Below are positions 9,525 to 17,375 of a DNA stretch of 44,704 nucleotides, in pieces. The stretch's first letter is position 1; each line of letters starts with the position of its first letter. The stretch covers positions 1 to 44,704 of the forward strand of contig NZ_DATCTU010000120.1 of NCBI RefSeq assembly GCF_036567765.1, in the 5' to 3' direction. The position numbers and the translations under genes were made by a program. The notes beneath the pieces were generated by a model. That model was not told the origin of the DNA and did not search any database. It saw only the letters and a program-made list of their open reading frames with translations. This stretch comes from Pseudobacteroides sp. GTDB lineage: Bacteria > Bacillota > Clostridia > Acetivibrionales > DSM-2933.

Positions 9525-9538
9525 TCATTCATGCCTTA
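9525..9538. promoter_or_regulatory. Candidate operator, second copy of the 14-bp direct repeat
   Basis: TCATTCATGCCTTA, identical to 9255-9268. It lies a few bases before the GAAGGGAAG ribosome site of the AraC gene, where binding would block transcription or translation. Confidence 0.45.
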
Positions 9539-9557
9539 TTGAAGGGAAGTTTACATA

Positions 9558-10373
9558 ATGAATTTTACAGAAATTGATAACCTGATACCTGATATCAAGT
9601 ATTTTATCAACAGAAAATCCACTCCGTCATGGAGCGTTGAGAATAGCACAATTGATTTTGACGACCTTACTTTTGTATACTCAGGGTGTGCTGTGTATAT
9701 GGTCAACGGTATCGAATACTCACTAAAACCTGGAGATTTTATCTATATCACAAAAGGAAGCCAAAGGCAGGCTCATACTTATCAAGATAATCCTGTTAAA
9801 TGCTATGCAATTAATTTCGGCTGGCTCCTGCCCCTCCATGATATAGTGCCTTTACCGCTTCCAACCATATTCAGAACCGGTGTCTTTAAAGATCTCCTGG
9901 ATTTATATAAGGACCTGGATTCTGTCTGGATTGAAAAAAGCCCCGGCTATATGCTAAAAGTAAGGGCAATCTTTATGTTAATCCTTCACAAGCTTTTATG
10001 TATTGCTCATTATAATAAATCTTCCCTTATTACCGATATGCGGGTGCAAAAAGTCAAGGAATACATCATTGCAAACTACAATAAAAATATATCTTTAGAA
10101 GATTTATCATGCATTACAGGCCTAAATCCCGTATACCTGGGTGCTTTGTTCAAAAAGAACAACAATTGCTCGATAAAAGAGTATATCAACAAGGTGCGGA
10201 TAAATGTTTCTGAAAATCTTCTTTGCACAGGAGGATATACAGTAAGCGAGGCAGCACAGTTAAGCGGGTTTAGCGATATTTTTTATTTCAGCAAGGTATT
10301 TAAAAAGCATAAGGGAGTTCCACCGTCAGATGCTTTGAAAGGATCAAAATCGCTTGCGATTTTGCAACCTTGA
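9558..10373 (+). CDS. AraC-family transcriptional regulator (cupin sensor plus HTH)
   Basis: A soluble 271-residue regulator. The N-terminal half is a cupin-type ligand-binding fold (glycine at VYSGCAVYMVNG, and LKPGDFIYITKGS near 57-69). The C-terminal ~100 residues are an AraC double helix-turn-helix, with IIANYNKNISLEDLSCITGL and the second helix in AAQLSGFSDIFYFSKVFKK. The gene diverges from the GH67-GH3 operon, so control of hemicellulose side-chain removal is the likely job. The last residues (LAILQP) and the TGA stop are encoded by a dispersed repeat element that overlaps the 3' end. The ancestral C-terminus may therefore have been altered by that element, which is inference. Confidence 0.9.
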   Translation: MNFTEIDNLIPDIKYFINRKSTPSWSVENSTIDFDDLTFVYSGCAVYMVNGIEYSLKPGDFIYITKGSQRQAHTYQDNPVKCYAINFGWLLPLHDIVPLPLPTIFRTGVFKDLLDLYKDLDSVWIEKSPGYMLKVRAIFMLILHKLLCIAHYNKSSLITDMRVQKVKEYIIANYNKNISLEDLSCITGLNPVYLGALFKKNNNCSIKEYINKVRINVSENLLCTGGYTVSEAAQLSGFSDIFYFSKVFKKHKGVPPSDALKGSKSLAILQP

Positions 10374-10416
10374 TTGTTGTCGTGAGAAATTGTGGTGTAG
10401 CATACACCATAATTTC
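10345..10416 (+). repeat. Dispersed structured repeat element, copy 1
   Basis: Three consecutive hairpins: CAAAAT/ATTTTG (10345-10350 with 10359-10364), CAAC-N7-GTTG (10365-10379), and a 14-bp stem with one G-T pair and a GCA loop (10386-10416). It matches copy 2 (41652-41720) at 44 of 50 aligned positions from 10360 to 10409, and copy 3 (18218-18256) over the first two hairpins. It overlaps the 3' end of the AraC gene and lies between convergent genes. No T-tract follows the last stem, so it is not a plain terminator. Confidence 0.7.
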
Positions 10417-10441
10417 CTAGACATAAACAAAAGCCTATTAA

Positions 10442-11686
10442 TCAAAGCTTTTTATCAATAAAATTCCAGAAGTTGACTCCAAACAGGTTTTCCACATCCC
10501 TTTGTACCTGCTCTTGCGTTACTCTATAGCCCACTGCCATCAAGTCGCTGTACTTACTTTTAAGTACAGCGGCTATAACACCTTTGGAATGCTCCCACTT
10601 GCTGATAAGCTGTTCAAACACACGGCAATCGGAATGCTGAGGTATAAATGACGTACCCAGCCATTCAAATCTCATTTTTGTTATATGATCTATCAATGAA
10701 GGAGAATTGAGATACCACCAACACCCGAAAATCATTAGATTTCGGAATTTTCTTGCTGTTATCACAAGTTCATGCTGGTTTTCAAGAGACAGCAAGGTAA
10801 CTAAAAACTTATTGTATTTATAATTGGAGCACAGATATTCCAGCTCCTTTATATCAACCTTGCCAAGCGAATCTCCTGCCAGTTCCAGCTCCGGATTAAC
10901 ATCACGCTTTACCCCTATCATCAATGCAAAGGGAATGTTTTTCTGTCTGCATACCGGCAATACACAGCTGTCTATAATTTTAGCCCTTATTGAGCTGTCC
11001 GACATGCTAAAATCCGGCGGCAGAGATACGGCACAGTATAAAGCCTCCATCCGCTCTATGCACTCTAAGAGAAACCTTTTTATTTCATCAATGGTTTGCC
11101 TTGACAGATCTTTCTGCACATTAAATCCAAGCCCCTTAAGTTCTAAGACCGAGTTCTCCCAGCCGTTTAACACCCTGTCGACACGAAGGGCAGCCTTAAA
11201 CCTGTCATCCTTGATGTAACCATTTTCCCACACTGCACTTTCAGTTTTATCAAGGGGGTCATTTGTCATTACCACGCACTTGAGATTGGCTATGTCAAAA
11301 ACTCTGTTTATATGATCCTTTAGCGTCCTGGAACTGAAATATTCACGATAATAGTTTAAATCCCTGTTGTTTACGTCAATTCCAAGCTTACTGAATATGG
11401 TGATTATTGATCTGGCAGGCTCACTCACAGGAGAATTATTAATAAACAGAGCATCCCACACGCACTGAGCCTGATCACTTTTACTCAGGCTGTAGAAGCT
11501 TTTGCAGTCCATATCAATTTGCCGCATTGTTTCTGCAACGAGATAATGATATGTCAATAGTTCATCTATTCCATAAAGAAACAAGCTTTTAAAGCACTCT
11601 GAAAATAGGTGTGTGTGAATATCCGTTATTCGTACATTATCGACTGCTTTATCCACTATTTGTGTCAACTCGTATAAATTATTCAT
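10442..11686 (-). CDS. uxaC: Uronate (glucuronate) isomerase, divergent short type
   Basis: Isomerises D-glucuronate to D-fructuronate, the first cytosolic step after GH67 releases the sugar acid. The 414-residue protein starts with the amidohydrolase metal motif TDIHTHLF (His24, His26), followed by the UxaC-like GIDELLTYHYL. QHSDCR in the C-terminal third supplies a likely catalytic aspartate. It is about 50 residues shorter than the E. coli type (about 470) and looks like the divergent class represented by Bacillus halodurans Bh0493. GGGAGA lies 12 bases before the ATG. The gene is last in a leftward kdgA-kdgK-uxaC operon, 24 bases after kdgK. Assignment rests on family motifs plus the completeness of the surrounding pathway. 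Confidence 0.87.
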   Translation of the reverse strand: MNNLYELTQIVDKAVDNVRITDIHTHLFSECFKSLFLYGIDELLTYHYLVAETMRQIDMDCKSFYSLSKSDQAQCVWDALFINNSPVSEPARSIITIFSKLGIDVNNRDLNYYREYFSSRTLKDHINRVFDIANLKCVVMTNDPLDKTESAVWENGYIKDDRFKAALRVDRVLNGWENSVLELKGLGFNVQKDLSRQTIDEIKRFLLECIERMEALYCAVSLPPDFSMSDSSIRAKIIDSCVLPVCRQKNIPFALMIGVKRDVNPELELAGDSLGKVDIKELEYLCSNYKYNKFLVTLLSLENQHELVITARKFRNLMIFGCWWYLNSPSLIDHITKMRFEWLGTSFIPQHSDCRVFEQLISKWEHSKGVIAAVLKSKYSDLMAVGYRVTQEQVQRDVENLFGVNFWNFIDKKL

Positions 11687-11710
11687 AGCTTAAAATATTC
11701 TCCCTAAGTT

Positions 11711-12733
11711 TTATCTCTGCACTCTTCCTGAGCCATCACCGCCCATAAGGGTTTTTACCTCATTAACGGTAACATGGTTGAAGTCGCCCTCTATGGAATG
11801 CTTAAGGCACGAAGCTGCTACCGCAAATTCGATGGTATCCTGCATATTGTATTGATTAAGGATTGCATATATCAGGCCTCCACCAAAAGCATCTCCACCT
11901 CCGACCCTGTCTACAATATGAACTGGATAGCTTTTTGAGAAATAAAACTCATTTCCGTCATAAAGCATTGCGGCCCAATTGTTGTCAGATGCGGATATGC
12001 TTCCCCTTAGGGTAATAGCTACTTTTTTAAACTTAAATCTGTCTATTAGCTTTTTTGCAACATCCTTATAACCTCCGTGGCTCAGCTTGCCTCCTGATAT
12101 GTCGGAGTCGTCGGCTTTTATTCCAAAGACTTTTTCGGCATCTTCCTCATTGGCAATGCAAACATCCACACATTCCATCAATTCACCCATTATCTGCCCT
12201 GCTTTTTGTGTTGACCATAGGCTTTTCCTGTAGTTTAGATCACAGCTTATTGTCAATCCTTTTTCTTTTGCCGCCTTACAAGCCTCTTTTGCCAATATGG
12301 TTGTATCTACTCCTAAAGCAGGCGTTATTCCTGTAAAATGGAACCATTTGGCTTTATCAAATATTTTATCCCAGTCAAACTCCTCAGCTTTAGCAGAAGA
12401 AATGGAAGAATGTGCTCTGTCGTATACAACCTTGGAAGGCCTCTGTGATGCACCTTTCTCAAGAAAGTATATACCTAGCCTTTCTCCTCCTTTTGCTATA
12501 AATTCTGTATTTACCCCATATCTTCTAAGTTCATTTATGGCTGACTGACCGATAGGGTTGTCAGGCACTTTTGTTACAAATGCTGTATCTATTCCATAAT
12601 TGGCCAGAGATACGGAGACATTGGCTTCTCCTCCTCCATACGCAGCATCGAAAGATGTAGCCTGGTTAAACCTTAAATACCCAGGGGGTGAAAGCCTCAA
12701 CATTATTTCTCCAAGACATATAACCTTTGACAT
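11711..12733 (-). CDS. kdgK: 2-keto-3-deoxygluconate kinase (PfkB family)
   Basis: Phosphorylates KDG to KDPG with ATP. The 340-residue protein has the PfkB N-terminal glycine region (FDAAYGGGEANVSVSLANYG) and the C-terminal signature DRVGGGDAFGGG, which contains the catalytic aspartate. A TTG-initiated form starting 15 bases earlier is possible, but that TTG overlaps the GGGAGG ribosome site. The ATG at 12733 is correctly spaced (8 bases) and is chosen. It lies between kdgA (69 bases upstream) and uxaC (24 bases downstream) in one operon. PfkB specificity is hard to read alone; the adjacent KDPG aldolase and uronate genes make KDG the clear substrate. Confidence 0.92.
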   Translation of the reverse strand: MSKVICLGEIMLRLSPPGYLRFNQATSFDAAYGGGEANVSVSLANYGIDTAFVTKVPDNPIGQSAINELRRYGVNTEFIAKGGERLGIYFLEKGASQRPSKVVYDRAHSSISSAKAEEFDWDKIFDKAKWFHFTGITPALGVDTTILAKEACKAAKEKGLTISCDLNYRKSLWSTQKAGQIMGELMECVDVCIANEEDAEKVFGIKADDSDISGGKLSHGGYKDVAKKLIDRFKFKKVAITLRGSISASDNNWAAMLYDGNEFYFSKSYPVHIVDRVGGGDAFGGGLIYAILNQYNMQDTIEFAVAASCLKHSIEGDFNHVTVNEVKTLMGGDGSGRVQR

Positions 12734-12802
12734 TACGGCACCTCCCAAATTTTACATTCTAATTTGCACCATTATCATTAATATACTTATTTTAGATATG
12801 CT

Positions 12803-13453
12803 TTACTTCTTATTCCTGGCCTCATTAATCTTTTCAATAAACTGCTTTGCCAGCTGAGTTATTGAGTTGTAGTCACCATTTTTAGCTCCTGCAGTCAGAT
12901 TCCCTCCAACGCCTACAGCTACTGCTCCGGCTTTTATCCATTCACCCACATTTTCCAGTGTTACTCCTCCTGTAGGCATCATGACAGCATAAGGCATAGG
13001 CCCTTTAACTGCTTTAATAAAAGTCGGCCCCAATACTTCTCCCGGGAATACCTTGATTATATCTGCACCTGCCTCAAGACACTCCACAGCCTCTTTCACA
13101 GTCATAGCACCAGGCATGCATGCCACTTGGTACCTGTTGCATATCTTTACAACATTGGCACTCAAATATGGACTTACTATGTACTGTGCTCCTGCAATAA
13201 TTGCAGTTCTTGCCGTCTCCGAATCCATAACCGTTCCGGCTCCTATTATTATTTGACCCGATGTGTATTTGCTGCTTAGTTCCTTAATAATTTCCGTAGC
13301 CCCCGGTACTGTATATGTAATTTCTATTGAGGCAACTCCCCCCTCAATACATGCATCGGCAATTTTAAAAGCCATATCGGCATTGTCGGCTCTTACAACA
13401 GCCACAAGTCCTCCCTCTTTGATATTTGAAAGAATTTTCTGTTTATTATACAT
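12803..13453 (-). CDS. kdgA: KHG/KDPG aldolase
   Basis: Cleaves KDPG to pyruvate and glyceraldehyde-3-phosphate. The 216 residues match the class I KDPG aldolase length. Glu44 lies in GVASIEITYTVPGA, and the Schiff-base Lys134 in GADIIKVFPGE. PTGGV near the C-terminal phosphate site is also present. A GGGGGAG site precedes the ATG. It is the first gene of the leftward kdgA-kdgK-uxaC operon and diverges from the AraC gene at 13602. Confidence 0.95.
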   Translation of the reverse strand: MYNKQKILSNIKEGGLVAVVRADNADMAFKIADACIEGGVASIEITYTVPGATEIIKELSSKYTSGQIIIGAGTVMDSETARTAIIAGAQYIVSPYLSANVVKICNRYQVACMPGAMTVKEAVECLEAGADIIKVFPGEVLGPTFIKAVKGPMPYAVMMPTGGVTLENVGEWIKAGAVAVGVGGNLTAGAKNGDYNSITQLAKQFIEKINEARNKK

Positions 13454-13472
13454 AATCCCACTCCCCCGATTT

Positions 13473-13500
13473 AATATAATACAGATATAATATACTACAA
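13473..13500 (-). promoter_or_regulatory. Putative promoter of kdgA-kdgK-uxaC
   Basis: On the minus strand, TTGTAG (13500-13495), a 16-base spacer and TATATT (13478-13473), 20 bases before the kdgA start codon. The match is moderate. Confidence 0.4.
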
Positions 13501-13530
13501 TACTTTTGCCGATTTCTTGTTATAAATTGC

Positions 13531-13557
13531 TTGTAAATATGCAAAAATTGCTATAAT
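13531..13557 (+). promoter_or_regulatory. Putative promoter of the AraC gene at 13602
   Basis: TTGTAA (13531-13536), a short 15-base spacer and TATAAT (13552-13557). The candidate operator ATTGC-TT-GTAAA (13526-13537) overlaps the -35 box. Confidence 0.4.
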
Positions 13558-13601
13558 ATAAATTCATAACTTTTGTAGCAAGTATTAAAAGAGGTGACGT
13601 T

Positions 13602-14468
13602 ATGAAGCTTCCACGCCAGCATTTCACTTTAAGGCAGCACATGAAAACCAATGATTTTGAGCTTTTTCACTACAATGACAGCATACCTGTTGAAGTGGAT
13701 TTTCATAACCACGATTTCTATGAAATATACTTGTTTCTTTCAGGAAGTGTTACATATGTAATCGAGGGAAAATCATACAGATTAAGACCTAAGGATATTT
13801 TAATAATAAACAACAAGGAGCTTCACAAGGCATTTATCAATGAAGGGGTTCCCTATGAGCGAATTGTAATATGGATTAATCCCCAGTATATAAAAAGTCT
13901 ATGCAGCGAAAAAACAAATCTGTTTGAAGCTTTTGATTCCTCATCGGTAAACAAACACAACCTTTTAAGGTTAACCCCCGATGCCTCGGAATTCATATAT
14001 AGCATTGTCGAAAAGCTGGGCCTTGCATGCAGCAGCATAGCTTTTGGAAACGATATATTAAAAACGTCTTACCTGATGGAGCTTCTGATTTATTTAAACC
14101 GTGCATTCCAGTTACCTATCGGCAAGGAAACCCAATTGGATATTACCTGCAATGATAAAATTAATAACATTATTCAATACATAAATAATAACCTAAATGG
14201 TGATGTCTCACTTGAAACATTATCATCCCGGTTCTTTTTAAGCAAATATCATCTTCTCAGGGAATTCAAAAAGAATACAGGGTATACCGTTCACAGGTAT
14301 ATACAGCAAAAACGGCTTATTATAGCCAGAGAGCTCCTAAAGGACAATAAGCTTGTGACTGACGTTTGCAGTCAATGCGGCTTTGGAGATTATTCAAATT
14401 TTATCAGGGCCTTTAGAAAAGAATTCGGAATATCTCCCAAAAAATACAGCAAAAAACTGCATTACTAG
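13602..14468 (+). CDS. AraC-family transcriptional regulator
   Basis: A soluble 288-residue regulator. The N-terminal cupin carries a metal-site-like FHNHDFYEIYLFLSG stretch near 40-54 and RLRPKDILIINNKELHK. The C-terminal AraC domain begins near INNIIQYINNNLNGDVSLETL and ends with CGFGDYSNFIRAFRKEFG and GISPKKYS. GAGGTGA lies 4 bases before the ATG. It sits between the divergent kdgA operon and the downstream uxuB-uxuA pair, so it is the most likely regulator of glucuronate catabolism. Its effector, perhaps a pathway uronate, is not determinable from sequence. No clear terminator separates it from uxuB. Confidence 0.9.
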   Translation: MKLPRQHFTLRQHMKTNDFELFHYNDSIPVEVDFHNHDFYEIYLFLSGSVTYVIEGKSYRLRPKDILIINNKELHKAFINEGVPYERIVIWINPQYIKSLCSEKTNLFEAFDSSSVNKHNLLRLTPDASEFIYSIVEKLGLACSSIAFGNDILKTSYLMELLIYLNRAFQLPIGKETQLDITCNDKINNIIQYINNNLNGDVSLETLSSRFFLSKYHLLREFKKNTGYTVHRYIQQKRLIIARELLKDNKLVTDVCSQCGFGDYSNFIRAFRKEFGISPKKYSKKLHY

Positions 14469-14565
14469 CTTTATAATTTTGCTTCACTTACAAACAGCAA
14501 TATTTGCAATATTTTCGGCAATAAAAGCAATAAAAATGGCACTTTCGTCCTATATAATAATATTG

Positions 14566-14585
14566 AAAAATTGCTTGCAATTTTT
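14566..14585. promoter_or_regulatory. Candidate operator or hairpin upstream of uxuB
   Basis: A perfect 9-bp inverted repeat with a two-base TT spacer and core TTGC-TT-GCAA, ending six bases before the uxuB ribosome site. A TATAAT box lies at 14553-14558. Related palindromes occur at 9317-9328 and 13526-13537, so it may be a shared operator. As RNA it could also form a small hairpin near the ribosome site. Confidence 0.4.
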
Positions 14586-14609
14586 ATTGGGAGGAAAGGG
14601 GATCTTTAC

Positions 14610-16220
14610 ATGAAACTAAGCAGAAATACAGTTAAAGAATATTCAATTTGGAAAGATGCAAATATTGGTGTACCAAATTACGATATTGAAGAAATGGTTT
14701 CTAAAACCAAGAAAAATCCTACCTGGATACATTTTGGAGCCGGAAATATATTTAAAGGTTTTATTGCACCTCTTCAGGACACATTATTAGGTTTAAAAAA
14801 ATCAGAAACTGGAGTAATTGTTGCAGAAACCTATGACATTGAAATTATAGATAAAATATATGCCCCATATGACAACTTAAGCCTTCTGGTGCTCATGAAT
14901 CCTGACGGAAGTCTTAAGAGCAGCGTTGTAGGAAGTATCGCAGAAAGCCTTATAGGTGATTCTTCAATGCAAAGTCACTGGGAAAGGCTAAAAAGAATAT
15001 TTGAAGAGCCTTCTCTGCAGATGGTCAGCTTTACAATAACCGAGAAGGGCTACGCCCTTACCGGAGCCTCCGGTGATTATTTAAATGATGTAAAACATGA
15101 CTTTGAAAGCGGTCCGGAGCAGCCAAAGCATATCATGTCAAAAATTGCATCCCTTGCGTATTGCAGATACTTAAAAGGAGAATCGCCCGTTGCATTTGTC
15201 AGCATGGATAACTGCTCCAAAAACGGAGAAGTACTTCAAAATTCTATTAACACCATTGTTCGGAATTGGATAAAAACAGGCTTTGTAGACAATAAATTCC
15301 TGGACTATTTAAATAATCCGAAAAAGGTGTCCTTCCCATGGAGCATGATTGATAAAATCACCCCCAGACCCTCAGATAAGATAAAAGAAAGATTAGGTGA
15401 GATTGGATTTGAAAGCACCGAGGTAATTTGTACAGACAAGAATACGTTCATATCCCCCTTTGTTAATGCTGAAATATCACAGTATCTGGTGATTGAAGAT
15501 CATTTTCCAAATGGCCGCATGCCACTTGAGGCAGCGGGTGTACTATTTACAGACAGGCAAACAGTGAATATGGTTGAAAAAATGAAGGTTGGAGCCTGTC
15601 TAAACCCTCTTCACACTGCCCTTGCAGTATTCGGATGCCTTTTAGGTTACCGGTCAATTGCAGATGAAATGAAGGACCGGTATTTGAGAAAACTTGTGGA
15701 AAAAATCGGCTATGATGAGGGCCTTCCTGTTGTAGAACACCCCGGAATCCTTGATCCGCAAGCCTTTATTAAAGAAGTTATTGAAGCTCGATTTCCAAAT
15801 AAATACATACCTGATACACCTCAGAGAATAGCCACTGACACATCCCAAAAAATTCCTGTAAGATTTGGCGAAACGATCAAAACCTATTTTGCTAATGACA
15901 AATTGGATATCAACAGCTTAAAATACATTCCTCTTGCTATTGCAGGATGGTGCAGATACCTCTTAGGAGTAGATGACAATGGAGATTTTATGGAGCTAAG
16001 CCCTGATCCAATGCTAGCTGAGCTAAAAAGCTATGTTTCCGAAATCAAATTTGGCAATGAAGCATCTGTAGATGATCGGCTTAAGCCCATATTGTCCAAC
16101 GATAAGCTATTTGGTATAGATCTATATTCTACCGAATTGGGCACAAAGGTTGAAGGGTATTTCAAGGAAATGATATGCGGCAAACACGCTGTTAAAACGG
16201 TTTTAGAAAAATATATTTAG
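14610..16220 (+). CDS. uxuB: D-fructuronate reductase (mannitol dehydrogenase family)
   Basis: Reduces fructuronate to D-mannonate with NAD(P)H. With the start at 14610 the protein has 536 residues. WIHFGAGNIFKGF near 37-49 is the dinucleotide-binding start of the long-chain mannitol dehydrogenase family. FPWSMIDKITPRPSD and HTALAVFGCLLGYRS are further family signatures. An in-frame ATG at 14571 lies in the upstream palindrome and lacks a ribosome site. The ATG at 14610 follows GGGAGGAAAGGGG and is chosen. It is followed 40 bases later by uxuA. It is somewhat longer than E. coli UxuB, as in other clostridial members. Confidence 0.92.
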   Translation: MKLSRNTVKEYSIWKDANIGVPNYDIEEMVSKTKKNPTWIHFGAGNIFKGFIAPLQDTLLGLKKSETGVIVAETYDIEIIDKIYAPYDNLSLLVLMNPDGSLKSSVVGSIAESLIGDSSMQSHWERLKRIFEEPSLQMVSFTITEKGYALTGASGDYLNDVKHDFESGPEQPKHIMSKIASLAYCRYLKGESPVAFVSMDNCSKNGEVLQNSINTIVRNWIKTGFVDNKFLDYLNNPKKVSFPWSMIDKITPRPSDKIKERLGEIGFESTEVICTDKNTFISPFVNAEISQYLVIEDHFPNGRMPLEAAGVLFTDRQTVNMVEKMKVGACLNPLHTALAVFGCLLGYRSIADEMKDRYLRKLVEKIGYDEGLPVVEHPGILDPQAFIKEVIEARFPNKYIPDTPQRIATDTSQKIPVRFGETIKTYFANDKLDINSLKYIPLAIAGWCRYLLGVDDNGDFMELSPDPMLAELKSYVSEIKFGNEASVDDRLKPILSNDKLFGIDLYSTELGTKVEGYFKEMICGKHAVKTVLEKYI

Positions 16221-16260
16221 TCATGCATTAATTAAAATTGATTAGGAGGGGCAAAATCTA

Positions 16261-17340
16261 ATGAAAATGACATTCAGGTGGTTTGGTGAGAGCCATGACA
16301 GCATCAAGCTTGAGCACGTAAGACAGATACCTGGAATTACAGGTGTAGTTGGAGCACTTTTTGATATTCCTGTAGGTGATGTATGGCCTATGGAAAATAT
16401 ACTTCAGCTGAAAAAAACTGTTGAAGACGCAGGTTTGGAACTGGAAGTAATAGAAAGCGTCAACATCCATGAAGATATAAAACTTGGGCTTCCAACCAGA
16501 GACATATTCATCGATAATTACAAGCATACTATAAGAAACCTGGGTAAAGCAGGCGTTAAGGTTATCTGCTACAATTTCATGCCGGTATTCGACTGGTTAA
16601 GATCGGAGCTGGCCTTTAAGCTTCCTGATGGCTCGGAGGTGCTTTATTATGATAATAACATTATTAAGGATGTAGATCCCATAAAGCTGGTTGAAGATAT
16701 GGAAACGAATTCAAACGGCTTTTCGCTTCCCGGATGGGAACCATACAGGCTTAAGGAATTAAAGGAAACATTCGACAAGTATAAGCATGTGGATGAAGAC
16801 AAACTGTTTTCAAATCTTCAGTATTTCCTGGAAAATATAATCCCAGTATGTGAGGAGGTTGATGTTAAAATGGCCATTCACCCTGATGATCCACCTTGGC
16901 CTCTCTTCGGACTTCCCAGAATAGTTACTGGCAAGAAAAACCTTGAAAGGCTTGTAAAACTAGCAGATAGTCCCTATAACGGTTTAACCCTTTGCAGCGG
17001 ATCTTTAGGTGCCAACCCCGAGAACAATATACCTGAGTTAATCAGGCACTTCGGCAGCATGGGAAGAATTTATTTCGGGCATGTAAGAAACATTAAGTTT
17101 ATATCGGAAAGAACCTTCCATGAAACTTCCCACCTGTCATCCGACGGTTCTTTTGATATGTTTGAAATAATGAAGGCATACCATGACATAGGTTTTGAAG
17201 GATATATACGTCCCGATCATGGCAGGATGATTTGGGGCGAGAAGGCAAGACCCGGATACGGGCTTTATGACAGGGCTTTAGGAATTGCTTACTTAAATGG
17301 AATATGGGAATCATTAAATAAAATGCAGAAAATAAATTAA
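16261..17340 (+). CDS. uxuA: D-mannonate dehydratase
   Basis: Dehydrates D-mannonate to 2-keto-3-deoxygluconate, linking UxuB to KdgK. The 359-residue protein starts MKMTFRWFGESHDSI, typical for UxuA. Metal and active-site motifs are visible in KMAIHPDDPPWPLFGLPRI, LTLCSGSLGANPENN, YFGHVRNI and RPDHGRMIWGE. GGAGGGG precedes the ATG by 9 bases. It is co-directional with uxuB and probably co-transcribed. The small gap to the AIM24-family gene (35 bases) allows read-through. Confidence 0.96.
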   Translation: MKMTFRWFGESHDSIKLEHVRQIPGITGVVGALFDIPVGDVWPMENILQLKKTVEDAGLELEVIESVNIHEDIKLGLPTRDIFIDNYKHTIRNLGKAGVKVICYNFMPVFDWLRSELAFKLPDGSEVLYYDNNIIKDVDPIKLVEDMETNSNGFSLPGWEPYRLKELKETFDKYKHVDEDKLFSNLQYFLENIIPVCEEVDVKMAIHPDDPPWPLFGLPRIVTGKKNLERLVKLADSPYNGLTLCSGSLGANPENNIPELIRHFGSMGRIYFGHVRNIKFISERTFHETSHLSSDGSFDMFEIMKAYHDIGFEGYIRPDHGRMIWGEKARPGYGLYDRALGIAYLNGIWESLNKMQKIN

Positions 17341-17375
17341 TCCCACATATAATTATAAAAAAAGAAAAAGGATGT

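Noticed and set aside
10386..10416. The 14-bp hairpin as an ordinary terminator of the AraC gene
   Set aside because: No T-tract follows on either strand, and it is part of a repeat shared with 41667-41716.
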